64,000 nt of DNA from Bombella apis (GTDB lineage: Bacteria; Pseudomonadota; Alphaproteobacteria; Acetobacterales; Acetobacteraceae), in contig NZ_JAGJTM010000004.1 of assembly GCF_018221685.1 (NCBI RefSeq), positions 248,001 to 312,000 on the forward strand. Direction: 5' to 3'. The notes beneath the pieces were generated by a model. The model worked only from the letters and a program-made list of their open reading frames with translations, was not told where the DNA came from and did not search any database. Below, piece by piece: positions 8,351 to 15,367 of this stretch. Within the stretch, counting starts at the first letter, position 1. Each line of letters starts with the position of its first letter. The translations under genes and the position numbers were made by a program.

Positions 8351-8509
8351 ATGAAGAAATTAGGCGTTGCTTTTGTTCTGGCTTCTGGGCTTTTGGGATA
8401 CTCTCTTTCGGCGAGAGCTGAGGAGAATGAGGATCAGGTCAACCAGTTGATGCAATCCATGACGGCTCAAGACTTCCTGAAAGTTCTGGACCAGTTCTAC
8501 GGGAAGTAA
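8351..8509 (+). CDS. Small exported protein (52 aa)
   Basis: The ATG follows a strong GGAGGAG site (8341-8347). The 52-residue product has a clear signal peptide: MKK start, hydrophobic core to about residue 18, and A-R-A-E cleavage motif at 22-24. The mature part is about 29 residues, acidic then helical (E-N-E-D-Q-V-N-Q-L start, F-L-K-V-L-D-Q-F-Y-G-K end). Function unknown. It is the first of five plus-strand cargo genes inside the prophage and is transcribed divergently from the ATPase-nuclease gene. Confidence 0.65.
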   Translation: MKKLGVAFVLASGLLGYSLSARAEENEDQVNQLMQSMTAQDFLKVLDQFYGK

Positions 8510-8519
8510 AGAGGTAAGG

Positions 8520-8545
8520 GGGAGGAAGCAAAAAATTCCTCCTTT
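8520..8545 (+). terminator. Possible weak terminator after the 52-aa gene
   Basis: GGAGGAA pairs with TTCCTCC across an A-rich 8-nt loop and is followed only by TTT. The stem is good but the T-tract is short, so termination may be partial. The following 8546-8790 stretch shows no convincing gene. Confidence 0.35.
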
Positions 8546-8790
8546 ACTGCCGACACGCCATATTTCATCTGTTGCCTGGATGAACTGGTCCAGCCCGTTG
8601 TGCGGCTCTCTTTTTCTTTTTTGGAAAAACCGATCGCCACAGGTTTGTGGTAGAAGCAGGCTCTTCCACAGGTCCGTTGAGTGTGGTTTTCATATGTGGC
8701 CCTGATGGATCAGGATGTGGTTGTCAGAGTCGGTGGCTGCACCCGGTAGGGTGGGTGCCGTCAATTTCAGGAATGAACAGGATTATGGGC

Positions 8791-9126
8791 ATGAAACATC
8801 TGGTGCTGTGCGCCGTGTTCGCACTGGCTCTGCCCGGTGTGGCACGGGCGGAGGCTGTGTATCTGAAAAATGAGGATGGGTCTTTCGCCATAGACCCTCC
8901 AAAACTGTACGAATTTCTTCACAAGGCTTATTCCAGCAAGCGGGTGGCGGATAATGCCTATGATGTGCTCATCAACAAACGGCGGGGCAATTGCTACGAT
9001 GCTGTTGTCCATGTGCTTAGATATTTTGATGATGGGCCAGGAAATGTGCCGAAATATTGTTACAGGCCGGATCTGGCCAGTGATGATGCCGTTACGGACG
9101 AGCCGCAGGGCCTGAGAGCGCCCTGA
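8791..9126 (+). CDS. Exported two-cysteine protein of unknown function
   Basis: A 111-residue protein with a signal peptide (M-K-H-L-V-L start, hydrophobic core, A-R-A-E-A cleavage at about 20). The mature part has a helical start (Y-E-F-L-H-K-A-Y) and two cysteines, one in R-G-N-C-Y-D and one in K-Y-C-Y-R-P, which could form a disulfide. The acidic tail is probably disordered. I placed the start at 8791, AGGA 9 nt upstream; ATGs at 8773 and 8785 are possible. Spacing of a helix, cysteines and C-Y-R-P loosely recalls Rap1a/Tai-type periplasmic immunity proteins, but this is weak. Its signal peptide resembles that of the gene at 9249. Confidence 0.65.
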   Translation: MKHLVLCAVFALALPGVARAEAVYLKNEDGSFAIDPPKLYEFLHKAYSSKRVADNAYDVLINKRRGNCYDAVVHVLRYFDDGPGNVPKYCYRPDLASDDAVTDEPQGLRAP

Positions 9127-9248
9127 AAGCAACACCCGGCCAGAAAATTGTCTGATTGCCAGCGCATGGGGTGAAACCACATTGGAGAGGTTGTCGGGAT
9201 GCGCTATTTTCTCCGTAGCCTATGGGGCGTAATGCAGGAATCCTGTCC

Positions 9249-9617
9249 ATGAAACACGTTCTTTTTGTAATTGCAGCCGTTTCTGTCTGGGGCGGAGTAG
9301 CCCGTGCGGATGCATTGAGTCACATGCCCGAAACCAGAGGCACCCTCTCTCAGGCGCTGCATAGTGCCAAGGTGCAGGCGCATCAGGGGGTGAATCATCA
9401 GGAGCAGCGGACGGATGAGGAGAATTTGCGCCGCATCGGCCTTTCCGCCGAGACGGTGAGGGATGGTCTCTGGGCCGTATCACACCGCCCCCATTCGCCC
9501 TGTGCCCAGTATATCCGTCAGCTGACAGCCGATGCAAAGGGCAGTTCGGCGGCCCTGTTGCAGAGTGACCAGCGGCTTGTCACTTACGTCGAGAATTCTG
9601 GAATCTGCGAACGCTAA
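9249..9617 (+). CDS. Exported two-cysteine protein of unknown function, paralogue-like neighbour
   Basis: A 122-residue protein. It has a signal peptide (M-K-H-V-L-F, cleavage after A-R-A near residue 20) very like that of the gene at 8791. The mature part is mostly helical and charged, with cysteines in S-P-C-A-Q-Y and at the very end in S-G-I-C-E-R, suggesting an oxidised periplasmic protein. AGGA lies 9 nt before the ATG. It sits 122 bp after the previous exported gene, same strand. No family recognised. Confidence 0.65.
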   Translation: MKHVLFVIAAVSVWGGVARADALSHMPETRGTLSQALHSAKVQAHQGVNHQEQRTDEENLRRIGLSAETVRDGLWAVSHRPHSPCAQYIRQLTADAKGSSAALLQSDQRLVTYVENSGICER

Positions 9618-9765
9618 CCGGCTGGAGCAGTGGTTTCTCTGCAAGGCAGTCGTGCAGTGATAGAGGGGCCGTGCGCTTGATCGACCGTTCCTGATGGTTC
9701 AGTGCTGGGCTGCGCCCTTCTGGAAAAGAGGGCGTCCGATAGTGAATGACTGGAAAGGGAGTATC

Positions 9766-9921
9766 ATGTCCGAGAAGGAAGAACCGGCTGCAAACCCTGT
9801 GAAGGCAGTACATGACGTGATCAGGAACATGCCAGCTGAGGAACGTGAAAAGGCTCATGAGCGCCATCATGAAGTGCTCGATGAAGTCTCCAGTGATGAA
9901 TCCGAAACTGTAACTGACTGA
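9766..9921 (+). CDS. Small acidic cytoplasmic protein (51 aa)
   Basis: The ATG at 9766 follows an AAAGGGAG ribosome site. The product is 51 residues, very rich in Glu/Asp/His/Lys, without signal peptide or membrane segment. It is probably one long helix (residues 10-40) with an acidic tail. It is the only non-exported member of the plus-strand cargo set. Small acidic phage proteins of this kind include DNA mimics and anti-defence inhibitors, but nothing specific supports that here beyond the CRISPR-repeat-like element nearby. Confidence 0.55.
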   Translation: MSEKEEPAANPVKAVHDVIRNMPAEEREKAHERHHEVLDEVSSDESETVTD

Positions 9922-9931
9922 AATCTGTTAC

Positions 9932-9971
9932 GGGCGGGGGCAGGCGGGCCTGTTCCGTCCTGCCCCCGCCC
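9932..9971 (+). terminator. Perfect 13-bp hairpin between cargo genes
   Basis: GGGCGGGGGCAGG (9932-9944) pairs perfectly with CCTGCCCCCGCCC (9959-9971) around a 14-nt loop. It follows the 51-aa gene stop by 10 nt. No T-tract follows, so it may be a 3'-end stabiliser or a Rho-assisted stop. Confidence 0.45.
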
Positions 9972-9996
9972 CTGTATCGTGAGGGAAAGGAAAGTG

Positions 9997-10569
9997 ATGA
10001 TGCGGACGACACTGTGCATGACAGGCCTGAGTCTGATGCTGCTGGCGGGCAGTCTGACAGATGCCCGGGCCCAGACCCCGCTGGATGTGGCGCAGGATGG
10101 AACGGTGACAACAAGCGGTCTGGCCGCTCTTGGTGTATCTCCCAATGGGGGGCAGCGCTTGGGGCAGACCGGTAAATGGCAGATGCTGGAGCTGGACCAC
10201 ACGCTTACGGCTCTTCTGGCAGAAAATGATGTCATGTTGTCCGCATCGCCACGTCGGGGTGGTGATGTCTTTCTCATGTTCGTCCTGAAGAATCATGAGA
10301 TTCACCAGCCAGAACTGGAGGTCCGTTTCTCCAACGGATACGAGGTGAAAGGCTTCCATTATACAGGCATCATCAACCGGGGCACGCAATGGGGATGTTA
10401 TGTCTCCGAAGCTGAGGGGCACGCCCTGTTTGATGCCCTGGCAGGCAGTACGTCTGTCAGCATGTCCTGGGCAGGGGGCGCAGCCCACATCGATTTCGAT
10501 CACGGGGATGAGTTCGTCCGCACACTGGCCGAGACAGCCTGGCGTGGAAATATGCCGTTTCCGAAATGA
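9997..10569 (+). CDS. Exported protein of unknown function (190 aa)
   Basis: The ATG at 9997 (AGGAAAG upstream) gives a signal peptide with a hydrophobic stretch M-T-G-L-S-L-M-L-L-A-G and A-R-A-Q cleavage near residue 25. The mature 165 residues are a mixed alpha/beta domain with one cysteine (W-G-C-Y-V) and repeated beta-strand-like stretches. Secretion implies a periplasmic or surface role. It ends 4 bp from the stop of the convergent spike gene, so its transcript opposes the late operon. No family recognised. Confidence 0.6.
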   Translation: MMRTTLCMTGLSLMLLAGSLTDARAQTPLDVAQDGTVTTSGLAALGVSPNGGQRLGQTGKWQMLELDHTLTALLAENDVMLSASPRRGGDVFLMFVLKNHEIHQPELEVRFSNGYEVKGFHYTGIINRGTQWGCYVSEAEGHALFDALAGSTSVSMSWAGGAAHIDFDHGDEFVRTLAETAWRGNMPFPK

Positions 10570-10573
10570 TATT

Positions 10574-11227
10574 TCATTGAGGGGGAGCGCTTGTGCCCGG
10601 ACCGGTCTGCACGCCGCCGTGAGTATGCTGTTTTAGCGAGATGCCACCCGCCTGAACGTCGCCGGATGTGATAATATCGCAGGTGGCTTCAATGCGGCTG
10701 GCTTTCAGGGTGAGGGGCCCTTGTGCGTCTATGGTGACGGATCCCGGCGTCACGATCCGCCAGCCCTGATCCGTTGCCTGTATGAACTGGTCTGGCCCTT
10801 CATTGAGGAAGCCGCCCACATATACGCAGTCCTGCATGGAGAACTGTCGGAACGAGGCCGGAGGTGAGGGCTGTCGGGTCGTGATGGCATGGGTGTGGTC
10901 CCGCCCTGATATGATGATGAAGCCAATATCCCCCGGCTTGGGGTCGATGATGAAGGCGGAACGGCCGCCTTGCAAACGCAGGTAAGGAACATTGTGGATG
11001 AGGTCATGTGGCAGGGTGCGGGAGAGCGCATCCTGCTGCTGTACCATGGGACGGACCGTGACCTTGCCTGTAATGGCAGTGGCCTCGGTCGTGACTGTTT
11101 CTACCTGTACCAGCATGGAAGGGCCGATCTGGTTGATGTGGCTGGCAATGAGTGAATCCAGTGCACCTTTCAGGCTGTTTTTGCCCGCATTGGAGCGCAG
11201 GAGATAGGGCGTGGCTGTAGCTGGCAT
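10574..11227 (-). CDS. Baseplate spike, Gp138/gpV-like membrane-puncturing protein
   Basis: A 217-residue protein. It has an N-terminal helix-rich region, an OB-fold-like domain (about 40-130, with V-R-P-M-V-Q-Q and P-Y-L-R-L-Q-G-G), and a beta-helical C-terminus ending Q-H-T-H-G-G-V-Q-T-G-P-G. The H-T-H motif near the end is the iron-binding tip of central spike proteins of contractile tails. AGGA 8 nt before the ATG supports the start. It lies beside the hub gene as expected; its usual downstream partner gp25 is displaced 4.7 kb by the cargo island. Confidence 0.85.
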   Translation of the reverse strand: MPATATPYLLRSNAGKNSLKGALDSLIASHINQIGPSMLVQVETVTTEATAITGKVTVRPMVQQQDALSRTLPHDLIHNVPYLRLQGGRSAFIIDPKPGDIGFIIISGRDHTHAITTRQPSPPASFRQFSMQDCVYVGGFLNEGPDQFIQATDQGWRIVTPGSVTIDAQGPLTLKASRIEATCDIITSGDVQAGGISLKQHTHGGVQTGPGTSAPPQ

Positions 11228-11281
11228 GCTGTGATCCTTCAGGCCGTTCTGGAGGTGGTTGTTCAGGAAGGTGGCGGCCCG

Positions 11282-12301
11282 TCATCGTCTGCCAAGGGTC
11301 GTACGGATGCATTCCATATGTGTATGCCAGGATCCATGTGAGGTCTCGGTACTGATGTCGTGCCAGACAAAGGTGGCCAGCCACAGGCCGTTCCAAGGTG
11401 GGGTGCTGGTTGTGCATGTTCCGGTGACGGGTGCAAAGGTGCTTTCCAGAGCCAGTGGATGCCAGAAGGTGATGTCTGGCCGGAGGAGGGTTGTCAGGGA
11501 TATGCCGGAACTGCTGTATCGGGGATAGCCGATCATCCCCGTTGCGGCTGAGATGACAGGAACTGTTGATTCCTGCCCTGCTGGCGGGATGCCGGTAAAG
11601 GTCGGCCCCCATATTTCAAGGAGCCCCCTGTAGGGAATGGCCCCCTGGTTGCTTTCCATCACGGGGATGAAAGGTGAGAGGTTGAAGGTGCCTTTCGTCG
11701 CCGTCAGGATGGCCTGTATCTGCTCAAGAGCCGTTCCCCATCTGTAATGGTTTGTCAGGCTGGCATGGTGTTCCCACCCACCATGATCCAGCAGCTGGAA
11801 GCCTGCTTCTTTGCAGATATCCGCCATCAGGGTGATGACGTCCTGCGGTCCGGCATAGCCTTTGGCCTGTGGCAGGATGGACGCTGGAATGGTGCTGGTC
11901 ATGGCATGGATATGGAAGGGACTGTCCAGATCATCATAATCCGTCTGGGCACTGTCGACTGTTCCAGTGAACAGGTTTGTCAGCGGGCTCCCTTCATCAC
12001 CGGCCTGTAAGGTGATGAAAGTCTGGCCAGCAGTGATTGTGTTTAGGTTGTCTGGTGCAGGATGGTCGGGAAGGATGGAAAGGCTGTCTCTGTCTATCTG
12101 GGAGAGCCCCCTGATGGTGAGGTCAGCTTCGGAACCGGTGGTGAATCCCGCATGTCTTATGGTGGCCTGTATTGCATGTCCCTTGCCAATCGTGAAGCTG
12201 TCCAGGCCTCCGTTCAGCCCGGGTATGAAGAATGTGACGGTTATCTGTTTGCGGGCAAAGCTGTGTGTCGTGGTGGCATTGGGATATGTGATGGCTGTCA
12301 T
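11282..12301 (-). CDS. Baseplate hub protein (gpD/gp44-like)
   Basis: A 339-residue protein between the small baseplate gene and the spike, the usual place of the hub. It carries a beta-rich first domain (residues 15-125, with an L-F-T-G-T-V-D-S-A segment typical of hub proteins) and a central helical part beginning D-V-I-T-L-M-A-D-I-C-K-E-A-G. The start overlaps the upstream gene by 4 bp. Family assignment rests on gene order plus these patterns. Confidence 0.7.
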   Translation of the reverse strand: MTAITYPNATTTHSFARKQITVTFFIPGLNGGLDSFTIGKGHAIQATIRHAGFTTGSEADLTIRGLSQIDRDSLSILPDHPAPDNLNTITAGQTFITLQAGDEGSPLTNLFTGTVDSAQTDYDDLDSPFHIHAMTSTIPASILPQAKGYAGPQDVITLMADICKEAGFQLLDHGGWEHHASLTNHYRWGTALEQIQAILTATKGTFNLSPFIPVMESNQGAIPYRGLLEIWGPTFTGIPPAGQESTVPVISAATGMIGYPRYSSSGISLTTLLRPDITFWHPLALESTFAPVTGTCTTSTPPWNGLWLATFVWHDISTETSHGSWHTHMECIRTTLGRR

Positions 12302-12597
12302 GATGTATCATCTTCGTAATGAAGCAGGAATCGGGACCCCAGACCTGAAAATGTGGGATCATCAGCCCCTTGTGTGTCGGTGAAGTACAGGCGGCCTGGC
12401 AGCAGGCTGGCAGGGTTGCGGATGATGTTGGTCCCGTTCTGGCAGACAATGCCACGGAGAAGGGCTTCGGTACCGACGGTCAGGTCCATGTATAGTCCGG
12501 TGGAAAGCTGTCTCAGCCAGATGTGGCATTGCAGCCCGGCAATGGGGCAGGTCATGCTCTGGGCTGCTGTTGGCTGGAGCGGAACCGTGTAGATCAT
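12298..12597 (-). CDS. Small baseplate protein (plug-like)
   Basis: A 99-residue beta-rich protein beginning with an I-Y-T-V-P-L-Q-P strand and containing G-T-E-A-L-x-x-G-I-V-C-Q-N-G-x-N-I, the repeated pattern of short baseplate-plug proteins encoded next to the hub. It overlaps both neighbours by 4 bp. I infer the role from order and size. Confidence 0.65.
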   Translation of the reverse strand: MIYTVPLQPTAAQSMTCPIAGLQCHIWLRQLSTGLYMDLTVGTEALLRGIVCQNGTNIIRNPASLLPGRLYFTDTQGADDPTFSGLGSRFLLHYEDDTS

Positions 12598-13292
12598 GTC
12601 CGTTTCTCCGGCTGAAGGGTGACGGGGCCTGCATTGCGGGTTTGCGCACCCTGTGGGTGGCGGCTTCCCGTCCAGCGGGACGTGTTTCCCTGTCGGACTT
12701 CCTGAATGGTGATGTTGGCCGTTATGATGTCAACGCCGCTGTCGACCGTGCGGGTGAAGGTGTAACCGGTGATGTTGGCATTGGGGTAGATGCCCTCTGG
12801 CGTGGCGACGAAATAGAGGTTTGTGTCCTTTACGAGCCGGGAAAGCGTTTCCAGAAAATCTTTCCGCACCGTGTCAGACCCCACACCAAGGGTGCTGCGT
12901 ATGAAGTCTGGCAGCAGGTTTTCACCAAGGGAGCCTGTTTCCGACCCGTCACAGACCATGCGGATCATGGCCCGGTAGGGCAGGAATACCTTGTTGTAGC
13001 TCGTGAAGGTACCGTTTTCCTGTGGGGCGGAGCAGATGTTGGCCTGTTCATCCAGTCGCAGGGAATCGACATGGGCGGCGGAGAGGACACGTCTTGGCGC
13101 CTGGCCTGACAGGAAACTGGATGGGCCGCCAGCTGATCGGTTGAAACCGGACGATGTGAGGGAACTGAACTGGTCAGCCGTCGGGCGGCGGAAGATGCCC
13201 CATTGGCGGGCGGCACGCTGTACGGCCCAGTTTCCCAGCGTTTCACCACCGGTGGCGGAGGCTGACGCCCGGAGAGATGTCAGGATGGACAT
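12594..13292 (-). CDS. Baseplate/tail protein upstream of the plug
   Basis: A 232-residue protein with a Ser/Ala-rich N-terminus and a more ordered second half (about 90-200). That half contains a hydrophobic F-L-P-Y-R-A-M-I-R segment and a long beta stretch ending I-T-A-N-I-T-I-Q-E-V-R, similar to the C-terminal strands of LysM- or gpU-like baseplate-tail connectors. It follows the tape measure gene by 21 bp. I would call it a baseplate component without naming the family. Confidence 0.6.
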   Translation of the reverse strand: MSILTSLRASASATGGETLGNWAVQRAARQWGIFRRPTADQFSSLTSSGFNRSAGGPSSFLSGQAPRRVLSAAHVDSLRLDEQANICSAPQENGTFTSYNKVFLPYRAMIRMVCDGSETGSLGENLLPDFIRSTLGVGSDTVRKDFLETLSRLVKDTNLYFVATPEGIYPNANITGYTFTRTVDSGVDIITANITIQEVRQGNTSRWTGSRHPQGAQTRNAGPVTLQPEKRT

Positions 13293-13313
13293 GAGGACTG
13301 CTCCAGAAAGAGA

Positions 13314-14321
13314 TTATCCGGTCTGGGTGAGGGTCTGGCGGGCAAGGGCTTTTATGGTGCTGGCTTCCACGGCACGGGCAATGTCTTGCGGTCTGCCATG
13401 ACCTGCCGTCACGGTGATGTTGATGGTCGGGCTGTGCGTGGTCGTGTTGTGGGTCGTGAGAGGGTGCGGTCGTGCTGCGGTTTCGACATGCCGGGCAAGG
13501 TGGGCAAGAGCCGGCCCTGCACCGGGAGTGGGCCTGCCCGGAATGGCGGGGGAACGGGAACCCGGTGCTGCAGGAAGCATCCGTGAGAGTGTCTGATCCG
13601 TACGGGCAAGGGTCAGGGACAGGCGATGCAGCCGCTCCTGGTCCTGCTGCGGCGTGGGTGAGACGTTCAGTTCCCGTGAGGCCGTGCCGGTCAGGTATGG
13701 GATGGACATGGCAGGCAGGAGCCTGCCCGGCTGGCGAGGAGGGGGTGTCTTCTGGCGTCCGGTTTCATCATGGGGTGAGGAGAGGCCTTCAGGAGCATGA
13801 AGGTTCAGGATGCTGCGGGCCGTCATCATGGCTGAAAAACCTTGCAGGAGGGGGCCGGGGTCCGTTCCCTCCCGTGTTTCATCAGCCTGTCGTGCCTGCA
13901 GGTGAAGGACACGCTCCAGAGCCTGCTCTGCATTGTGGAGGGTTGGCTCCACGTCCTTCAGGGCCTGTCGGGCGGCAGGGGTGGACTGGGCCAGCAGGGT
14001 GGACCAGTCCCGCACGGTCTGTACCGCCGAGGGAGGCATGGGCTGGGGTGAAGGGGCTTTCGCTTCGGGAGTTGTGGCATCGCTCTGGCGGACCGGTGGC
14101 TCCGGCGTTGGCATCATGGCGGGCAGAGGGCGTGCCATGACAGGGACATCTGTTCCGTCTGTGTCCTGCTGTTTCAGACCAGTGAGTGATCGCCCCCCGG
14201 TGAAAAGGGCCAGTGCCCCCATGACATTCCGCCGGAAGGCTGCCGTGCCCTGTTTCAGGGGGAGATGGGTCGGGGGACGTATCAGGTCCGACTGGGCAAT
14301 GAGTGTATCAAGAATGGCCAT
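13314..14321 (-). CDS. Short tail tape measure protein
   Basis: At 335 residues this is the only gene in tape-measure position, between the tail chaperones and the baseplate. It is Pro/Gln/Ala-rich with long helical stretches and ends in a hydrophobic I-N-I-T-V-T-A strand and an R-A-V-E-A-S helix as tape measures do. At about 1.5 Angstrom per residue this implies a tail near 50 nm, unusually short for a contractile tail. No transmembrane stretch is obvious. Its start overlaps the chaperone -1 frame extension by 14 bp. Confidence 0.65.
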   Translation of the reverse strand: MAILDTLIAQSDLIRPPTHLPLKQGTAAFRRNVMGALALFTGGRSLTGLKQQDTDGTDVPVMARPLPAMMPTPEPPVRQSDATTPEAKAPSPQPMPPSAVQTVRDWSTLLAQSTPAARQALKDVEPTLHNAEQALERVLHLQARQADETREGTDPGPLLQGFSAMMTARSILNLHAPEGLSSPHDETGRQKTPPPRQPGRLLPAMSIPYLTGTASRELNVSPTPQQDQERLHRLSLTLARTDQTLSRMLPAAPGSRSPAIPGRPTPGAGPALAHLARHVETAARPHPLTTHNTTTHSPTINITVTAGHGRPQDIARAVEASTIKALARQTLTQTG

Positions 14322-14529
14322 TCATGCGCTCCACGGCCGCAATTTCCCAGAGAAGCCACATGTCTTCGCTGTCATAGAGGGTTTTCAGCTCATGCAGTGT
14401 GGCCAGCCCCGCCCCGATGACAAAGGCCATCGGACTGGAGAGATTCACGCAGCGGGCGGGAGGTCCCCGTCCGGCTGTGTCTCCCTCAAGATGGCGATGA
14501 GGGGGTATATCTGGTAAATTGCGGCCTTG
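14308..14529 (-). CDS. -1 frameshift extension of the tail assembly chaperone
   Basis: Reading the minus strand in the -1 frame from 14529, 73 codons stay open to a TGA at 14308-14310. The last 46 codons could also start alone at the GTG at 14448, which overlaps the upstream stop (GTGA). The tail of the product, L-H-E-L-K-T-L-Y and M-W-L-L-W-E-I-A-A-V, resembles the GpE/gpT extension encoded just before tape measures. Frameshifting at 14529-14535 would give a fusion of about 200 residues (127 plus 73). Confidence 0.7.
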   Translation of the reverse strand, partial: QGRNLPDIPPHRHLEGDTAGRGPPARCVNLSSPMAFVIGAGLATLHELKTLYDSEDMWLLWEIAAVERMNGHS

Positions 14530-14909
14530 AAAAAATCCACGTTCAGCCGGAAGGCCTCTGCCCGTAAGGCAGGCAACGTGTTGGGGTCCGTTATGTCCGC
14601 CTCGATGAGCGGGGCAGGCTCAAGGGCCCGGTTCGTGGGGTCCCGGCGGATTGTCACACAGTCCAGAAGGCCGGAGAAAGCCCGGTCACAGTCTTCATCG
14701 CTCATGTGCCCGAACAGGGCCATGCTCTGGCCGGAGAGACCGGCAATGCCGCTGTGCAGGGCCTCCCGTGGGGTGTTGGCTCCGGCACGGGCCAGGGCAC
14801 GGACGACATGCCGTGCCCAGCGGTCCGCCGTGAAGGCCGACATGCGGGAAATGACAAAACATTTGCCTGCATCAGGGCCTTCGGCAGGGGTCCATTCGAT
14901 GGTTTTCAT
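14445..14909 (-). CDS. Tail assembly chaperone (zero-frame product)
   Basis: A 154-residue protein starting at ATG 14909 (M-K-T-I-E-W), 12 bp after the tube gene. The ATG at 14951 would overlap that gene and is less likely. It is mostly helical, with an R-M-S-A-F-T-A-D-R-W-A-R motif and a helical C-terminus where frameshifting occurs. Tail chaperones located between tube and tape measure coat the tape measure until tube assembly. Order and the -1 signal are the main evidence. Confidence 0.75.
   Translation of the reverse strand: MKTIEWTPAEGPDAGKCFVISRMSAFTADRWARHVVRALARAGANTPREALHSGIAGLSGQSMALFGHMSDEDCDRAFSGLLDCVTIRRDPTNRALEPAPLIEADITDPNTLPALRAEAFRLNVDFFKAAIYQIYPLIAILRETQPDGDLPPAA
14529..14535 (-). 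promoter_or_regulatory. Slippery heptamer T TTT TTC for programmed -1 frameshifting
   Basis: On the minus strand the zero-frame codons are GAT TTT TTC AAG, giving the canonical X-XXY-YYZ heptamer with X=Y=T. It lies 26 codons before the zero-frame stop, upstream of the open -1 frame. Both Phe tRNAs can re-pair after the slip. Confidence 0.7.
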
Positions 14910-14920
14910 GGTGGGTTGCC

Positions 14921-15364
14921 TTACAGCCCTGCCGGGAGGACATTTTCCCATGTGATGTTCACGGTCCGGTTGCCCAGCGTTGTATCCCCCGCCGGAACGG
15001 GGTCATAATCCGTCAGGCAGCCATTGGTGAAGGTGAAACGCTGTCCCAGCCCGTGCAGCAGAAGCTCGCCGTTCAGTTCATAGACTGTCCGGGCCTGCCG
15101 GGAGGCCGTGGCGATGGCATCGAAGACGGGAAGGGAGCGTGATCCGGCAGAGAAATGCAGGGCCATGTGATAGGCTGAAGGGACAAATCCCTTGTTGAGA
15201 CGGCCATCAATGGAGAGGCTCGTCGTGGCCAGCTTCAGCTTCTGGGAGCCACTCCAGCCATGGTCGGTTGCCCAGTTCTCCAGCGTGATGGGCGCATTGA
15301 ACAGGGTCTTGACCGTGAGGGTGAAAACGGCGTCAGCCGAGGTGATGAGCGCAGTGCGGGACAT
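14921..15364 (-). CDS. Tail tube protein (DUF3277-like)
   Basis: A 147-residue beta-rich protein between sheath and chaperone. Features include L-E-N-W-A-T-D-x-x-W near residue 30, L-S-I-D-G-R-L-N-K-G-F-V-P, and the C-terminal T-L-G-N-R-T-V-N-I-T-W. Size and order match the DUF3277 inner-tube proteins that follow DUF3383 sheaths. It starts 3 bp after the sheath stop. Confidence 0.8.
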   Translation of the reverse strand: MSRTALITSADAVFTLTVKTLFNAPITLENWATDHGWSGSQKLKLATTSLSIDGRLNKGFVPSAYHMALHFSAGSRSLPVFDAIATASRQARTVYELNGELLLHGLGQRFTFTNGCLTDYDPVPAGDTTLGNRTVNITWENVLPAGL

Positions 15365-15367
15365 GAC

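Noticed and set aside
9620-9760. Hairpin CGCCC/GGGCG as a terminator before the 51-aa gene.
   Set aside because: Long loop, short stem and no T-tract.
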